Assembly (NCBI RefSeq): GCF_014651115.1
Contig: NZ_BMWG01000033.1
Span: forward strand, 1-62,073
Source of the DNA: Streptomyces inusitatus
Lineage (GTDB): Bacteria; Actinomycetota; Actinomycetes; Streptomycetales; Streptomycetaceae
Reading direction: 5' to 3'
Length of the DNA: 62,073 nt
Position 1 is the stretch's first letter. Each line of letters starts with the position of its first letter. Below are positions 41,219 through 49,826 of this stretch, one piece after another. The notes beneath the pieces were generated by a model. That model was not told the origin of the DNA. It saw only the letters and a program-made list of their open reading frames with translations, and did no database searches. The position numbers were made by a program, and so were the translations under genes.

Positions 41219-42814
41219 TTGAACCGCTCAGCTCGCACGAACAGTCGTTTTCCCAACCCCCGCAGCGGCGGATCCACCGGTTCCGGTGGCTCTGGCGGCG
41301 GCCGCGGCGCTCGTTTCCGCCCGAAGGGCCAGGGCGGCCGTTCCGGTGGTCGTTCCAATGGCGGCCGTCCCTCGGCCCCGCAGGGTGAATTCGCCCTCCC
41401 GGAGTCCACGACCCCGGCCCTTCCGGCCGTCGAGTCATTCCGCGAACTGGACATGCCGGCGCAGCTGCTGACGACGCTCACCGGCCTCGGAGTGACCGAG
41501 CCCTTCCCGATCCAGGCGGCCACGCTGCCCAACTCCCTCGCCGGACGCGACGTCCTCGGCCGGGGACGCACCGGATCCGGCAAGACGCTCGCCTTCGGTC
41601 TGCCCATGCTCGTACGCACTTCCGGGCGGCGCGCCGAGCCGAAGCAGCCCCTCGCGCTGGTCCTCGTGCCCACCCGTGAGCTGGCCCAGCAGGTCACCGA
41701 CGCTCTCACCCCCTACGCCAAGGCGCTCGACCTGAGGCTCACCACGGTCGTGGGCGGCATGTCGATCGGCCGTCAGGCAAGCGCGCTGCGCGGCGGTGTC
41801 GAGGTCGTCGTCGCCACGCCCGGCCGCCTCAAGGACCTGGTCGAGCGCAAGGACTGCCGTCTGGACCGGGTGAGCATCACCGTCCTGGACGAGGCCGACC
41901 AGATGGCCGACATGGGCTTCATGCCCCAGGTGACCGAGCTGCTGGACCAGGTCCGCCCCGACGGTCAGCGCATGCTGTTCTCGGCGACCCTGGACCGCAA
42001 TGTCGACCTGCTCGTCCGCCGCTATCTGACCGACCCGGTCGTCCACTCGGTCGACCCCTCGGCCGGTGCGGTGACCACCATGGAGCACCACGTCCTCCAT
42101 GTGCAGGGCGCCGACAAGTACAGCGCCACCACCGAGATCGCGGCCCGCGACGGCCGGGTGATCATGTTCCTGGACACCAAGCACGCCGTCGACAAGCTCA
42201 CCAAGCACCTGCTGAAGAGCGGCGTCCGCGCCGCCGCGCTGCACGGCGGCAAGTCCCAGCCGCAGCGCACCCGCACCCTCTCGCAGTTCAAGACGGGTCA
42301 CATCACCGCGCTGATCGCCACCAACGTGGCCGCGCGCGGAATCCACATCGACGACCTCGACCTGGTCGTCAACGTCGACCCGCCGAGCGACTACAAGGAC
42401 TACCTCCACCGGGGCGGCCGCACCGCCCGCGCCGGTGAGTCCGGCCGGGTCGTCACCCTGGTCCTGCCCGAGCAGCGCCGTGAGATGACCCGTCTCATGG
42501 CCGACGCGGGCATCGTCCCGGAGACCACCCGGGTCCGCTCCGGCGAGGCCGAGCTGACCCGGATCACCGGCGCCCAGGCCCCGTCCGGCGTCCCCGTCGA
42601 GGTCACCGCCCCGGTCGTGGAGCGCCCCGCCAAGCGCGGCAACGGCAACGCGCCCTTCCTCGGCCGCGGCACCCGTCGTGGCCGCCCCGGCGGCGGTGGC
42701 GGCACCGGTGGCGGCGGCCGCTCCGGCGGCGGTGGCGGCGAGTCCCGCCGTACCGCCGAGTCCCGCCAGACCGCCGAGGCCCGCAAGGCCGCCCGGGTCC
42801 GCCGCGCCCGCTAG
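41219..42814 (+). CDS. DEAD-box ATP-dependent RNA helicase
   Basis: 531 residues from TTG at 41219, eight bases after GAGGAAAGG. An in-frame ATG at 41189 would add 10 residues but lacks a ribosome site. The order is a Gly/Arg/Ser-rich N-terminal tail, Q-motif region (FRELDMPAQLLTTLTGLGVTEPFPIQ), motif I GRTGSGKT, motif II DEAD (VLDEADQM), motif III SAT, motif V TNVAARGIH and motif VI HRGGRTARAG. A C-terminal Gly/Arg-rich (RGG-like) tail probably binds RNA. It sits next to cspA and should unwind structured RNA in the cold. Confidence 0.93.
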   Translation: MNRSARTNSRFPNPRSGGSTGSGGSGGGRGARFRPKGQGGRSGGRSNGGRPSAPQGEFALPESTTPALPAVESFRELDMPAQLLTTLTGLGVTEPFPIQAATLPNSLAGRDVLGRGRTGSGKTLAFGLPMLVRTSGRRAEPKQPLALVLVPTRELAQQVTDALTPYAKALDLRLTTVVGGMSIGRQASALRGGVEVVVATPGRLKDLVERKDCRLDRVSITVLDEADQMADMGFMPQVTELLDQVRPDGQRMLFSATLDRNVDLLVRRYLTDPVVHSVDPSAGAVTTMEHHVLHVQGADKYSATTEIAARDGRVIMFLDTKHAVDKLTKHLLKSGVRAAALHGGKSQPQRTRTLSQFKTGHITALIATNVAARGIHIDDLDLVVNVDPPSDYKDYLHRGGRTARAGESGRVVTLVLPEQRREMTRLMADAGIVPETTRVRSGEAELTRITGAQAPSGVPVEVTAPVVERPAKRGNGNAPFLGRGTRRGRPGGGGGTGGGGRSGGGGGESRRTAESRQTAEARKAARVRRAR

Positions 42815-42836
42815 GCACCTTCGCCACAGCAGGTCG

Positions 42837-42867
42837 AGAGCCGTCGAGCCAAGCGCTCGGCGGCTCT
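42837..42867 (+). terminator. Terminator of the DEAD-box helicase gene
   Basis: AGAGCCGTCGAGC pairs with GCTCGGCGGCTCT in a 13-bp stem (with one wobble) around a 5-nt loop, 22 bp after the stop. Confidence 0.65.
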
Positions 42868-42873
42868 TCGCGT

Positions 42874-42973
42874 GGGCGGCGCGGACGGCGTGGACGGCGT
42901 GGACGGCGTGGGCGGCGTGGGCGGCCGACCGGGGCTCGGATCCGGTGGATCCGGTGGATCCGGTGGATCCGGT
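42874..42973. repeat. Two adjacent 9-bp tandem repeat arrays
   Basis: Array 1 (42874-42927) has six units of GGACGGCGT or its variant GGGCGGCGT. Array 2 (42938-42973) has four perfect units of GGATCCGGT. They lie in the gap between the convergent helicase and chitinase genes, just beyond the helicase terminator. No promoter or gene overlaps them. Confidence 0.8.
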
Positions 42974-43037
42974 CGGGAGGAAGCGGTGCCGGGCCGGGTG
43001 GGGTGACCTGCCCGGCACCGCGGTCATGATGCGGCGG

Positions 43038-44111
43038 TCAGCGGCCCTGGAGCGACTTCACATTGTCGCCGAAGGTCCAGTTCCGCGCGCCGTCCCAGTT
43101 GAGCGACCAGGTCATCAGGCCCTTCAGGGCGTTGTTGTAGCCGTTCCACGCCTGGGCCACCAGGCTCGGCGACATATGGCCGCCGCCCGCGCCCTGCTGG
43201 GCCGGCAGCCCGGGGGCCTGCTTGTCGTAGGGCACCTTGATGGTCGTGCCCTGGATGACCAGGCCCCGGTTGAGGCAGTCGGTCTGAGCCCGGAAGCCCG
43301 CGACGGTCCCGGCGGAGTAGGAGTCGCCGGAGCAGCCGTACATGCTGCCGTTGTAGTACTGCATGTTCAGCCACCACAGCCGGCCGTTGTCCGCGTACTT
43401 CTTGATGATGGGCAGGTACGAGCCCCAGATCGAGCCGTAGACCACGCTGCCGCCGGTGACGTAGGCCGTCTCCGGCGCCATCGTCAGACCGAAGTTCGAC
43501 GGCATCTGCGCGAGCACCCCGTCGATGATGCGGATCAGATTGGACTGCGAGGCGGAGAGCTGGTTGATGTTTCCGCTGCCGATGAGACCGGTCTCGATGT
43601 CGATGTCGATGCCGTCGAAGTTGAACTTCTTCAGAATGGGGACGATCGTCGCCACGAAGCGGTCGGCGACGGCGCTGGAGCTGAGATCGATGCCCGCCGT
43701 CGCGCCGCCGATGGACATGAGCAGGGTGAGGCCGCTCTGTTTGGCCTGACACATCTCGGTGGGGGTCGGCACCTTCACATTGGTGTCCATCCCGTCCTCC
43801 CACAGGACGGTGCCGTCCGAGCGGATCACCGGGAAGGCCGCGTTGATCACGTTGTAGCCGTGCGCGCGGATCCGGGAGTCGGTGATCGGGATCCAGCCCA
43901 GCGGCGGATGGACGCCGTTCGCCGCGCCGTCCCAGTTCTCCCAGTACCCCTGGAGCACCTTGCCCGGGGGCTTCGACTGGACCGCGCAGACGTCGGCCCG
44001 CGGCGAGAGGGGGGCCGGGGCCTGGGCCGGCGCGGCGACGGCGCTGGTCAGCGGTATGAGGAATGCCATTGCCAGCCCGACGCCGAGCAGGCGTGATGTC
44101 CGACGGATCAT
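43038..44111 (-). CDS. Secreted GH18 chitinase
   Basis: 357 residues from ATG at 44111, preceded by GGGAG. An ATG at 44129 is possible. A signal peptide (RRTSRLLGVGLAMAFLIPLTSAVAAPA) is followed directly by a single GH18 barrel with the catalytic motif DGIDIDIE (DxxDxDxE, Glu as acid/base), SIGG, and MTWSLNWD near the C-terminus. There is no chitin-binding domain. It should hydrolyse chitin outside the cell. A DasR-type operator lies about 180 bp upstream, which fits N-acetylglucosamine-controlled expression. Confidence 0.92.
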   Translation of the reverse strand: MIRRTSRLLGVGLAMAFLIPLTSAVAAPAQAPAPLSPRADVCAVQSKPPGKVLQGYWENWDGAANGVHPPLGWIPITDSRIRAHGYNVINAAFPVIRSDGTVLWEDGMDTNVKVPTPTEMCQAKQSGLTLLMSIGGATAGIDLSSSAVADRFVATIVPILKKFNFDGIDIDIETGLIGSGNINQLSASQSNLIRIIDGVLAQMPSNFGLTMAPETAYVTGGSVVYGSIWGSYLPIIKKYADNGRLWWLNMQYYNGSMYGCSGDSYSAGTVAGFRAQTDCLNRGLVIQGTTIKVPYDKQAPGLPAQQGAGGGHMSPSLVAQAWNGYNNALKGLMTWSLNWDGARNWTFGDNVKSLQGR

Positions 44112-44430
44112 ACGAAGCTCCCTTGCCATTCATCCCGTGCGGTGCAGGACAGGCCGACGGAGACCAGGAGGGGCGGGGCCGTGAGCGCGGCCCCGGTCGG
44201 GGACGGGGGATGGGGACGGACGCGGGGGGTCACGCTCACCTCCTGGGTGTGGGGGCCTGGAGACGTACGTGGTGCGACGGGCAAACCGTAGGTTGGTCCA
44301 GACCAACCGTCAATGGGGCCCGGGTAAAAGCCTGTTGATGCCGGGCGATAGGGTTCTGGGCCGCCCGCCGGGCAGACCGGTGGACGGGGAGAGGGCCGAA
44401 CGGCCCGTACCAGCGCGGAGGTTGAGCGGT
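44112..44430. other. Divergent intergenic region between chitinase and NmrA-like gene
   Basis: This 319-bp gap holds the leader of the chitinase gene, the DasR-type box at 44291-44308 and, before 44431, a GCGGAGG ribosome site for the NmrA-like gene. No further gene is seen. Confidence 0.5.
44291..44308. promoter_or_regulatory. DasR-responsive element (dre-like) upstream of the chitinase gene
   Basis: GGTTGGTCCAGACCAACC is a near-perfect palindrome matching the published DasR box type (TGGTCTAGACCA) at 11 of 12 core positions. DasR is the GntR regulator of chitin and GlcNAc metabolism in streptomycetes. The site is 180 bp upstream of the chitinase start. Confidence 0.7.
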
Positions 44431-45294
44431 ATGACGATTCTGGTGTCCGGCGCGACCGGGAACATCGGCCGGCACGTGGTCCGGCGGCTCGCCGCCGACG
44501 GCAGGGAGGTCCGGGCGCTGACCCGCGCTCCCGCCACGGCCGCCCCGCCCCCGGGGGTGACGGTCGCCGAGGGGGATCTCGCCCGCCCCGAGACCCTGCG
44601 CGCGGCGCTCGCCGGAGTGTCGGCGATGCTGCTGTTCCCGGTCGCCGACGCCGTCGACGAGGTGGTGGCGCTGGCGGCCGACGCCGGGGTACGCCGGATC
44701 GTGGTCCTGTCGTCGGCCGCCGTCACCGCCGGGTACGACACCGACTACCACCTTCCGGTGGAGCGGGCCGTGGAGCGCTCCGGACTGGAGTGGACCCATG
44801 TCAGGCCCGGGGAATTCGCGCTCAACTCGCTCCAGCTGTGGGGGCCCTCCGTCCGGGAGGGACGCCGGGTGGTCGACATCGCCCCCGACGAGCCCGGCAT
44901 CCCCGTCCACGAGGCCGACATCGCCGATGTCGCGGTGGCCGCGCTCACCGAGGACCGCCACACCGGCCGCGCGTACGACATCTCCGGGCCTTCGGCGGTG
45001 ACCCCCCGGGAGCGGGTCGCCGCCATCGCGGCGGCCATCGGCGAACCCGTCCGGCTGGAGACGGTCACCCAGGAGGAGGCCCTCGCCTTCTACCGCCGGC
45101 AGGGCGGCTGGGCCGCCGAGAACGCCGAGTTCATCTTCGGCTTCGAGGACTACTCGGGCACGCCGATCGAGGAGGGCGAGCCCGCGTACGAGGGGCTGGA
45201 CAGCGTCCCCTGGCTGACCGCCGCCGAGGTCACCGGAGGAGTCTCCCGCGACTTCGCGGAGTGGGCCCGCGACCACGCGGCGGACTTCCGCTGA
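44431..45294 (+). CDS. NmrA-like NAD(P)-binding protein (atypical SDR)
   Basis: 287 residues from ATG at 44431. The Rossmann motif VSGATGNIGRHVVRRLAADG is at the N-terminus, then VVLSSAAVT and HVRPGEFALN in the place of the usual SDR catalytic region. The C-terminal EEALAFYRRQGG belongs to the substrate lobe. NmrA-like proteins are NAD(P)H sensors or quinone/aldehyde reductases, and this one cannot be assigned further. It stands alone, ending at a strong terminator. Confidence 0.85.
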   Translation: MTILVSGATGNIGRHVVRRLAADGREVRALTRAPATAAPPPGVTVAEGDLARPETLRAALAGVSAMLLFPVADAVDEVVALAADAGVRRIVVLSSAAVTAGYDTDYHLPVERAVERSGLEWTHVRPGEFALNSLQLWGPSVREGRRVVDIAPDEPGIPVHEADIADVAVAALTEDRHTGRAYDISGPSAVTPRERVAAIAAAIGEPVRLETVTQEEALAFYRRQGGWAAENAEFIFGFEDYSGTPIEEGEPAYEGLDSVPWLTAAEVTGGVSRDFAEWARDHAADFR

Positions 45295-45301
45295 CGCGTG
45301 G

Positions 45302-45328
45302 CCGGGGGCCCGGGGTCCGGGCCCCCGG
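45302..45328. terminator. Bidirectional terminator between NmrA-like gene and BNR lipoprotein
   Basis: A perfect 12-bp stem CCGGGGGCCCGG / CCGGGCCCCCGG with a 3-nt loop (GGT) starts 8 bp after the NmrA-like stop and serves both converging genes. Confidence 0.7.
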
Positions 45329-45343
45329 GGCCTTCTTCGGGGT

Positions 45344-46267
45344 CTAGTGGCCGCCGCCGGAGCTGACGTCGAGGCGCTTGGCGAAGGTCTCGCCGGCGTC
45401 CTTGGACTCGTAGACGCCGTCCTGGGTCGCCACGACGAGATGGCGCGCGTCGAGCGCGGTCAGCGCCTGGGGCGCGCCGCCCGGCACGGTCCCGGCCTTC
45501 TTCCAGGTCGCGCCGGAGTCGGCGCTGCGGCTCAGCCCGCCCTTGGGGTCGACGCCGTAGAGGGCGTCGGTCTTCGCCCAGGAGACGAAGGCCATCAGCG
45601 GCTTCTCGCCGGATCCGAAGCTCTTGCCGCCGTCGGTGCTGGTGATCAGCCCGGACTCGGTGGTGGCGAGCACCGTGTCGGGGTCGTCGGGGCTGACGGC
45701 GATGTCGAGCGCGGTCAGCTCGGCGCGCTTCTCCCACCGTTCGCCGTCCCGGCTGACGCGCAGCAGCCCATTGGTGCTGTCGTAGCCGTAGATCGTGTCG
45801 TGGGCGTATTCGAGGGAGTGGAAGTCGACCTCTCCCACGAGCGAGCGGTCCTTCCAGGTCGCCCCGGAATCGGTGCTCTCGATGAGCCCGAGATTGCTCG
45901 GGGCGTCCCGGCCGGGGGCCGGGTGGCCGCTGGCCAGGAACCGTCCCTCGCCCGCGACGGTGAAGCCCATGAAGTCGTCCTTGCGGTCGCCGACGAGCCG
46001 GGGCCGGCCCTCGGCGTCCGGGGTGTAGACGCCTTCATGGGTGGCGACGTAGAGCTTTCCGTCCGAAGGGCCGATACCGACGCCATGGATATGGCTGATG
46101 GTGGTCGCGCCGGAGCCCTGGCCGGTGTCTTCGCCTTCGCTGTCGCCGCCGCAGGCGGTGAGCAGCAGCCCGGCCGCGGCGACGGCGGCGGCCAGGGCGG
46201 TACGGCGGGCGGCGGTCCGGCGGCGCGGGGCGCGCGGACCGGTGGGGAAGCTGTCGTGGGATGTCAT
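45344..46267 (-). CDS. BNR/sialidase-repeat lipoprotein (F510_1955 glycosylhydrolase-like family)
   Basis: 307 residues. A lipoprotein signal (AAAVAAAGLLLTAC) is followed by a six-bladed-propeller-like sequence with recurring Asp-box motifs: STDSGATWKD, STDGGKSFG, SADSGATWKK and SKDAGETF. The HIHGVGIGPSDGKLYVATHEGVY start is characteristic of this actinobacterial family. No catalytic residues of true glycosidases are apparent, so the glycosylhydrolase name may be misleading. It is 75 bp downstream of a DUF6153 gene on the same strand, and such pairs recur in actinobacteria. Confidence 0.8.
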   Translation of the reverse strand: MTSHDSFPTGPRAPRRRTAARRTALAAAVAAAGLLLTACGGDSEGEDTGQGSGATTISHIHGVGIGPSDGKLYVATHEGVYTPDAEGRPRLVGDRKDDFMGFTVAGEGRFLASGHPAPGRDAPSNLGLIESTDSGATWKDRSLVGEVDFHSLEYAHDTIYGYDSTNGLLRVSRDGERWEKRAELTALDIAVSPDDPDTVLATTESGLITSTDGGKSFGSGEKPLMAFVSWAKTDALYGVDPKGGLSRSADSGATWKKAGTVPGGAPQALTALDARHLVVATQDGVYESKDAGETFAKRLDVSSGGGH

Positions 46268-46342
46268 GGGGGCACCTCGTGCTGGTCTGTACCGCGGAAG
46301 GAGAACGTTCGGTCCGAGAGAGGTCGGACGCCGGACGGACTC

Positions 46343-46750
46343 CTAGATCCGCAGGATCGACAGCTTGGCGAGGTCCGGTCGCGGGGGCGGAGGGCCCGGC
46401 CCCGGGGCCGCGAACACACCGGCGGGCGCTGCCGCCCGCCGATCCGCGCCCCGGCCGGGGGCGGCCCGCAGCAGCGCGGCGAGGATCCAGCCGACGAGCA
46501 CCGCGACACAGAGCGAGGACATGTCCATCGCCATCCCCGGTTGGGGAAGGTGCGCCGAGTCCTGCCGTTCGGCCGGGCCGTGGACGGCCTCCGGGGCCGA
46601 GTAGGAGTACGGGGCAGGGCCCGGGTGGCTCATGCCGGAGCCGCCGTCGGGGTGGCCGGTGGTGTGCATCGCGAAGACGCCCAGAGCCAGCACGACCAGC
46701 AGCAGCTGCCACCAGGCGCCGGCCGCTCGGGTCATTCCGCTCGTGTCCAC
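46343..46750 (-). CDS. DUF6153 family small membrane protein
   Basis: 135 residues from GTG at 46750, five bases after AAGGAG. A GTG one codon upstream is too close to the ribosome site. It has two hydrophobic segments (WWQLLLVVLALGVFAMHTTGH and MSSLCVAVLVGWILAALL) separated by a His/Met/Pro-rich extracytoplasmic loop, with a Pro-rich tail. His and Met residues could bind metal such as copper (inference only). It is the likely operon partner of the BNR lipoprotein. Confidence 0.75.
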   Translation of the reverse strand: MDTSGMTRAAGAWWQLLLVVLALGVFAMHTTGHPDGGSGMSHPGPAPYSYSAPEAVHGPAERQDSAHLPQPGMAMDMSSLCVAVLVGWILAALLRAAPGRGADRRAAAPAGVFAAPGPGPPPPRPDLAKLSILRI

Positions 46751-46848
46751 CACCGCTCCTTCCGGGACCCGACCCTACCCAAGGCGTTTCGCGGGCCCGG
46801 GGGCGGGCTCGGGGGCGGTCCCGGGCCCGGGGTCCGGCCCCGGCGCGC

Positions 46849-47535
46849 TCAGCCCGCGGTGTTCAGCCAGTCGTACGCCGCCCGCGCGGTGAACTCGCGC
46901 TGCCCTCCCGCGTACAGCAGCTCGGCCGCCGCGAACGCCGGGTCCGAGGCCGCCGCCGGAAGGTAGGGGACCGCGACGCAGCGCATCCCCGCCGCGCGGG
47001 CGGCGACGGCCCCGGGAGCCGCGTCCTCCAGGACCACGCAGTCCGCTGGGACCGCTCCCAGCCTGCGGGCCGCCTCCAGGAAGACATCGGGCTCGGGCTT
47101 GCCCCGGGGGACCTCCTCGGCGGAGACGACCGTACGGATGAAGGCGTCCAGGCCGGTACCGGCGAGGACCGCCTCGATCGCCGCACGGGAGGAGCCGGAG
47201 GCCACCGCGAGGGGCACCCCGTCGCCGTGCAGCAGCTCCACGAACTTCAGCATCTCGGGGTAGACCTCGGTGGCGGCCCGGGCCAGCTCCAGATAGTGCC
47301 GGTTCTTCCCGGCGAGCAGCTCCTCGACCGGCGCGCCGATCGCGTACTCCTCGCGCAGCGCCTCCAGCGTCTCGCGGGTGCCGATACCGATGAAATCGGT
47401 GTGCCGCTCCCAGCTGAAATCCGTCACCCCGTACTCGGCGAGCAGTCTGCGCCCTGCTTCAAAATAGTTCGGCTCGCTGTCCACGAGGGTGCCGTCGAGA
47501 TCGAAAATGACGGAAGTCGTACGAAGAGTGCTCAT
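46849..47535 (-). CDS. HAD-family phosphatase (beta-phosphoglucomutase-like)
   Basis: 228 residues from ATG at 47535 (GGAG upstream). An ATG at 47547 is an alternative. HAD motif I is IFDLDGTLVDSE, motif II is VASGSS, motif III Lys lies in PRGKPEPDVF, and motif IV is VLEDAAPGAVAARAAGM. The cap domain between motifs I and II is helical (class C1). It should hydrolyse a sugar phosphate or similar small phosphomonoester. The exact substrate is unknown. Confidence 0.9.
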   Translation of the reverse strand: MSTLRTTSVIFDLDGTLVDSEPNYFEAGRRLLAEYGVTDFSWERHTDFIGIGTRETLEALREEYAIGAPVEELLAGKNRHYLELARAATEVYPEMLKFVELLHGDGVPLAVASGSSRAAIEAVLAGTGLDAFIRTVVSAEEVPRGKPEPDVFLEAARRLGAVPADCVVLEDAAPGAVAARAAGMRCVAVPYLPAAASDPAFAAAELLYAGGQREFTARAAYDWLNTAG

Positions 47536-47621
47536 GCGCTCCAGCATGCCAAGGGGGCCTACAGCCGGGCCACACCAGACTCAGCCACCTCGCCAGTCTC
47601 TTCCCATCTCTGCCGGGAGCC

Positions 47622-48107
47622 CTATCGCCCCGCGCCGCCGGCCTCCCGGCCCAGGGACTCGACCAGCGGCAGCAGCCGGTGCGCCACCCGCTCGCGCAGC
47701 GCCATCTCGGTGCGGGTGCGCACCACCCCGGGTAGCTGGATCAGCCGCTGCACGACATCCTCCAGATGTCCGTTGTCGCGTGCCACGACCCGGGTCAGCA
47801 GATCGCCGCCGCCGGTGATCGAGAAGGCCTCGATGATCTCCGGTACGGCCGAGAGCGCCTCGCCGACCTCGTCCAGATGCCCCTGGGTGACCTCGATGTG
47901 GACGAAGGCGAGCACCGGGTGGCCCAGCGCGGCGGGGGAGAGCCAGGGACCGGTGGCGGTGATCACCCCGTTCCGCTCCAGCCGGTCGATCCGCGCCTGG
48001 AGGGTGCCGCGCGCGATGCCCAGGATCCGGGCGTACTCCCGCACGCTGGTGCGCGGCTGCTCGATCATGAGCCGCAGGATGCGGGTGTCGAGCACATCCA
48101 CCGACAT
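47622..48107 (-). CDS. Lrp/AsnC family transcriptional regulator
   Basis: 161 residues. The N-terminal helix-turn-helix is LDTRILRLMIEQPRTSVREYARILGIARGTLQARIDRLERNG. The C-terminal RAM/AsnC ligand domain contains GDLLTRVVARD and LPGVVRTRTEMALRE. It probably responds to an amino acid. Four 11-bp direct repeats lie 37-80 bp upstream of its start, a plausible multimeric binding site. It is divergent from the photolyase gene. Confidence 0.9.
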   Translation of the reverse strand: MSVDVLDTRILRLMIEQPRTSVREYARILGIARGTLQARIDRLERNGVITATGPWLSPAALGHPVLAFVHIEVTQGHLDEVGEALSAVPEIIEAFSITGGGDLLTRVVARDNGHLEDVVQRLIQLPGVVRTRTEMALRERVAHRLLPLVESLGREAGGAGR

Positions 48108-48143
48108 GATCCTTCACCGGTCTTTCCTTGGGACTTCGCTGGT

Positions 48144-48187
48144 CGGGCACTGTGCGGGCACGGTGCGGGCACCGGGCGGGCACGGTG
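48144..48187. repeat. Four 11-bp direct repeats upstream of the AsnC-type regulator
   Basis: Four contiguous units read CGGGCACTGTG, CGGGCACGGTG, CGGGCACCGGG and CGGGCACGGTG. The 11-bp period is close to one helical turn, as expected for a regulator that binds as a multimer on one DNA face. They lie in the 305-bp divergent gap between the AsnC and photolyase genes, which otherwise holds no gene. Confidence 0.75.
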
Positions 48188-48412
48188 CGGCCCGACCGTA
48201 CCAAGGCCCGGGCCGGGGCCGTCCGCCACCGGGTCCGCCCGGCGCGCCCAGGAGCCCGTGCGCCCGATGTGCTTGCGCGGCGACGCCCGGTCGGCGAGGG
48301 TCGGGGCCTTCCGGCGCGGAACGGCGCATCCGCGCGGCCCCCGGGACCGGAAGAACACGGCGAAGCGTTCCCCGGCCACCCCACCCCACCCTCACCCACC
48401 AGGAGTGACGCC

Positions 48413-49786
48413 ATGGCGGTCTCCGTCGTCCTGTTCACCTCGGACCTGCGGCTGCACGACCATCCGCCGCTGCGCGCCGCGCTCGCCTCGGCGGACGAGG
48501 TGGTGCCGCTGTTCGTCCTGGACCGGGGCGTCCGGGAAGCGGGATTCGACGTCCCCAACCGCCGCGCCTTCCTCGCCGACTGCCTCACCGACCTCGACGC
48601 CGCGCTGCGCGAACGCGGCGGCCGGCTGGTGGTCCGCTCCGGCCGCACCGCCGAGGAGGTCGCCCGGGTCGTCGCGGAGACCGGCGCGGCCGAGGTCCGT
48701 GTCGCGGCGGGCGTCACCCACTACGCCGCCCGCCGCGAGGAGGCGCTTCGTTCGGCGCTGGCGGGCCTGGACCGCCGGCTCCATGTCCACGACGGGGTGA
48801 TCACCGCACTGCCCCCGGGAGCGGTCCTGCCCTCGGGCTCCGACCACTACGCCGTCTTCACCCCGTACTTCAAGCGCTGGTCGCGGGAGCGGCTGCGCGA
48901 CCCGCTCGGCGCGCCCCGCGCGGTAAGGGTCCCCGAAGGCCTCGCCTCGGAGCCGGTGCCCGCCCGCGCGGACATCGCAGGGACGGCCCCCGGGCTCGCC
49001 CCGGGCGGCGAGAGCGAGGGCCGCAGGCGGCTGCTCGCCTGGCGCCGTGCCGGTCTGGCCGGCTACGAGGACCGGCACGACGATCTGCCCGGCGACGCCA
49101 CCTCCCGGCTCTCGCCGCATCTCCACTTCGGCACGCTCTCCCCCGTGGAACTGGTCCAGCGCGCCCGCTCCCTGGGCGGACCGGGCGCGGAGGCCTTCGT
49201 ACGGCAGCTCTGCTGGCGCGATTTCCACCACCAGATGCTCGCCGCCCGCCCCGCCGCCGCCCACGCCGACTACCGCCCCCGGCGCGACCTCTGGCGCTCC
49301 GGGAGCGAGGCGGCCGGGGACATCGCCGCCTGGAAGGCGGGCCGCACCGGATACCCCGTGGTCGACGCGGCGATGCGCCAGCTCCGCCACGAGGGGTGGA
49401 TGCACAACCGGGGCCGGCTGCTGACCGCCTCCTTCCTCACCAAGACGCTCTACATCGACTGGCGCGTCGGGGCCCGGCACTTCCTGGACCATCTCGTGGA
49501 CGGCGACATCGCGAACAACCAGCTCAACTGGCAGTGGGTGGCAGGCACGGGCGCGGACACCCGCCCCAACCGCGTCCTCAACCCCGTCCGCCAGGGCCGT
49601 CGCTTCGACCCCGACGGCGACTACGTCCGCCGCTGGGTCCCCGAGCTGTCCGGACTCCCCGGCCCCGCGGTGCACGAGCCGTGGCTGCTCCCCGCCCCCG
49701 AGCGCGCCCGCCACGACTACCCCGAGCCCCTGGTCACCCTCCCCGAGGCGCTGGACCGCTTCCGCCGGGCCCGGGACGTCGGCTGA
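48413..49786 (+). CDS. phr: Deoxyribodipyrimidine photolyase
   Basis: 457 residues from ATG at 48413, with AGGAG upstream. The N-terminal alpha/beta antenna domain begins SVVLFTSDLRLHDHPPLRAAL. The C-terminal FAD domain carries TSRLSPHLHFGTLSP, QLCWRDFHHQML, WMHNRGRLLTASFLTK and DGDIANNQLNWQWVAGTG, all diagnostic of class I CPD photolyases. It repairs UV-induced pyrimidine dimers with blue light. It lies 2.2 kb from an ECF sigma/cobalamin-MerR pair of the type that controls light-induced genes in Streptomyces, so it may be in that regulon. Confidence 0.93.
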   Translation: MAVSVVLFTSDLRLHDHPPLRAALASADEVVPLFVLDRGVREAGFDVPNRRAFLADCLTDLDAALRERGGRLVVRSGRTAEEVARVVAETGAAEVRVAAGVTHYAARREEALRSALAGLDRRLHVHDGVITALPPGAVLPSGSDHYAVFTPYFKRWSRERLRDPLGAPRAVRVPEGLASEPVPARADIAGTAPGLAPGGESEGRRRLLAWRRAGLAGYEDRHDDLPGDATSRLSPHLHFGTLSPVELVQRARSLGGPGAEAFVRQLCWRDFHHQMLAARPAAAHADYRPRRDLWRSGSEAAGDIAAWKAGRTGYPVVDAAMRQLRHEGWMHNRGRLLTASFLTKTLYIDWRVGARHFLDHLVDGDIANNQLNWQWVAGTGADTRPNRVLNPVRQGRRFDPDGDYVRRWVPELSGLPGPAVHEPWLLPAPERARHDYPEPLVTLPEALDRFRRARDVG

Positions 49787-49826
49787 GTCTGGGAGTGTCG
49801 GGGAGTGGGGGAAACCGGAACCGGGA

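Noticed and set aside
42874..42973. CRISPR-like array
   Set aside because: The units are contiguous 9-bp tandem repeats without spacers, and no cas genes are in the window.
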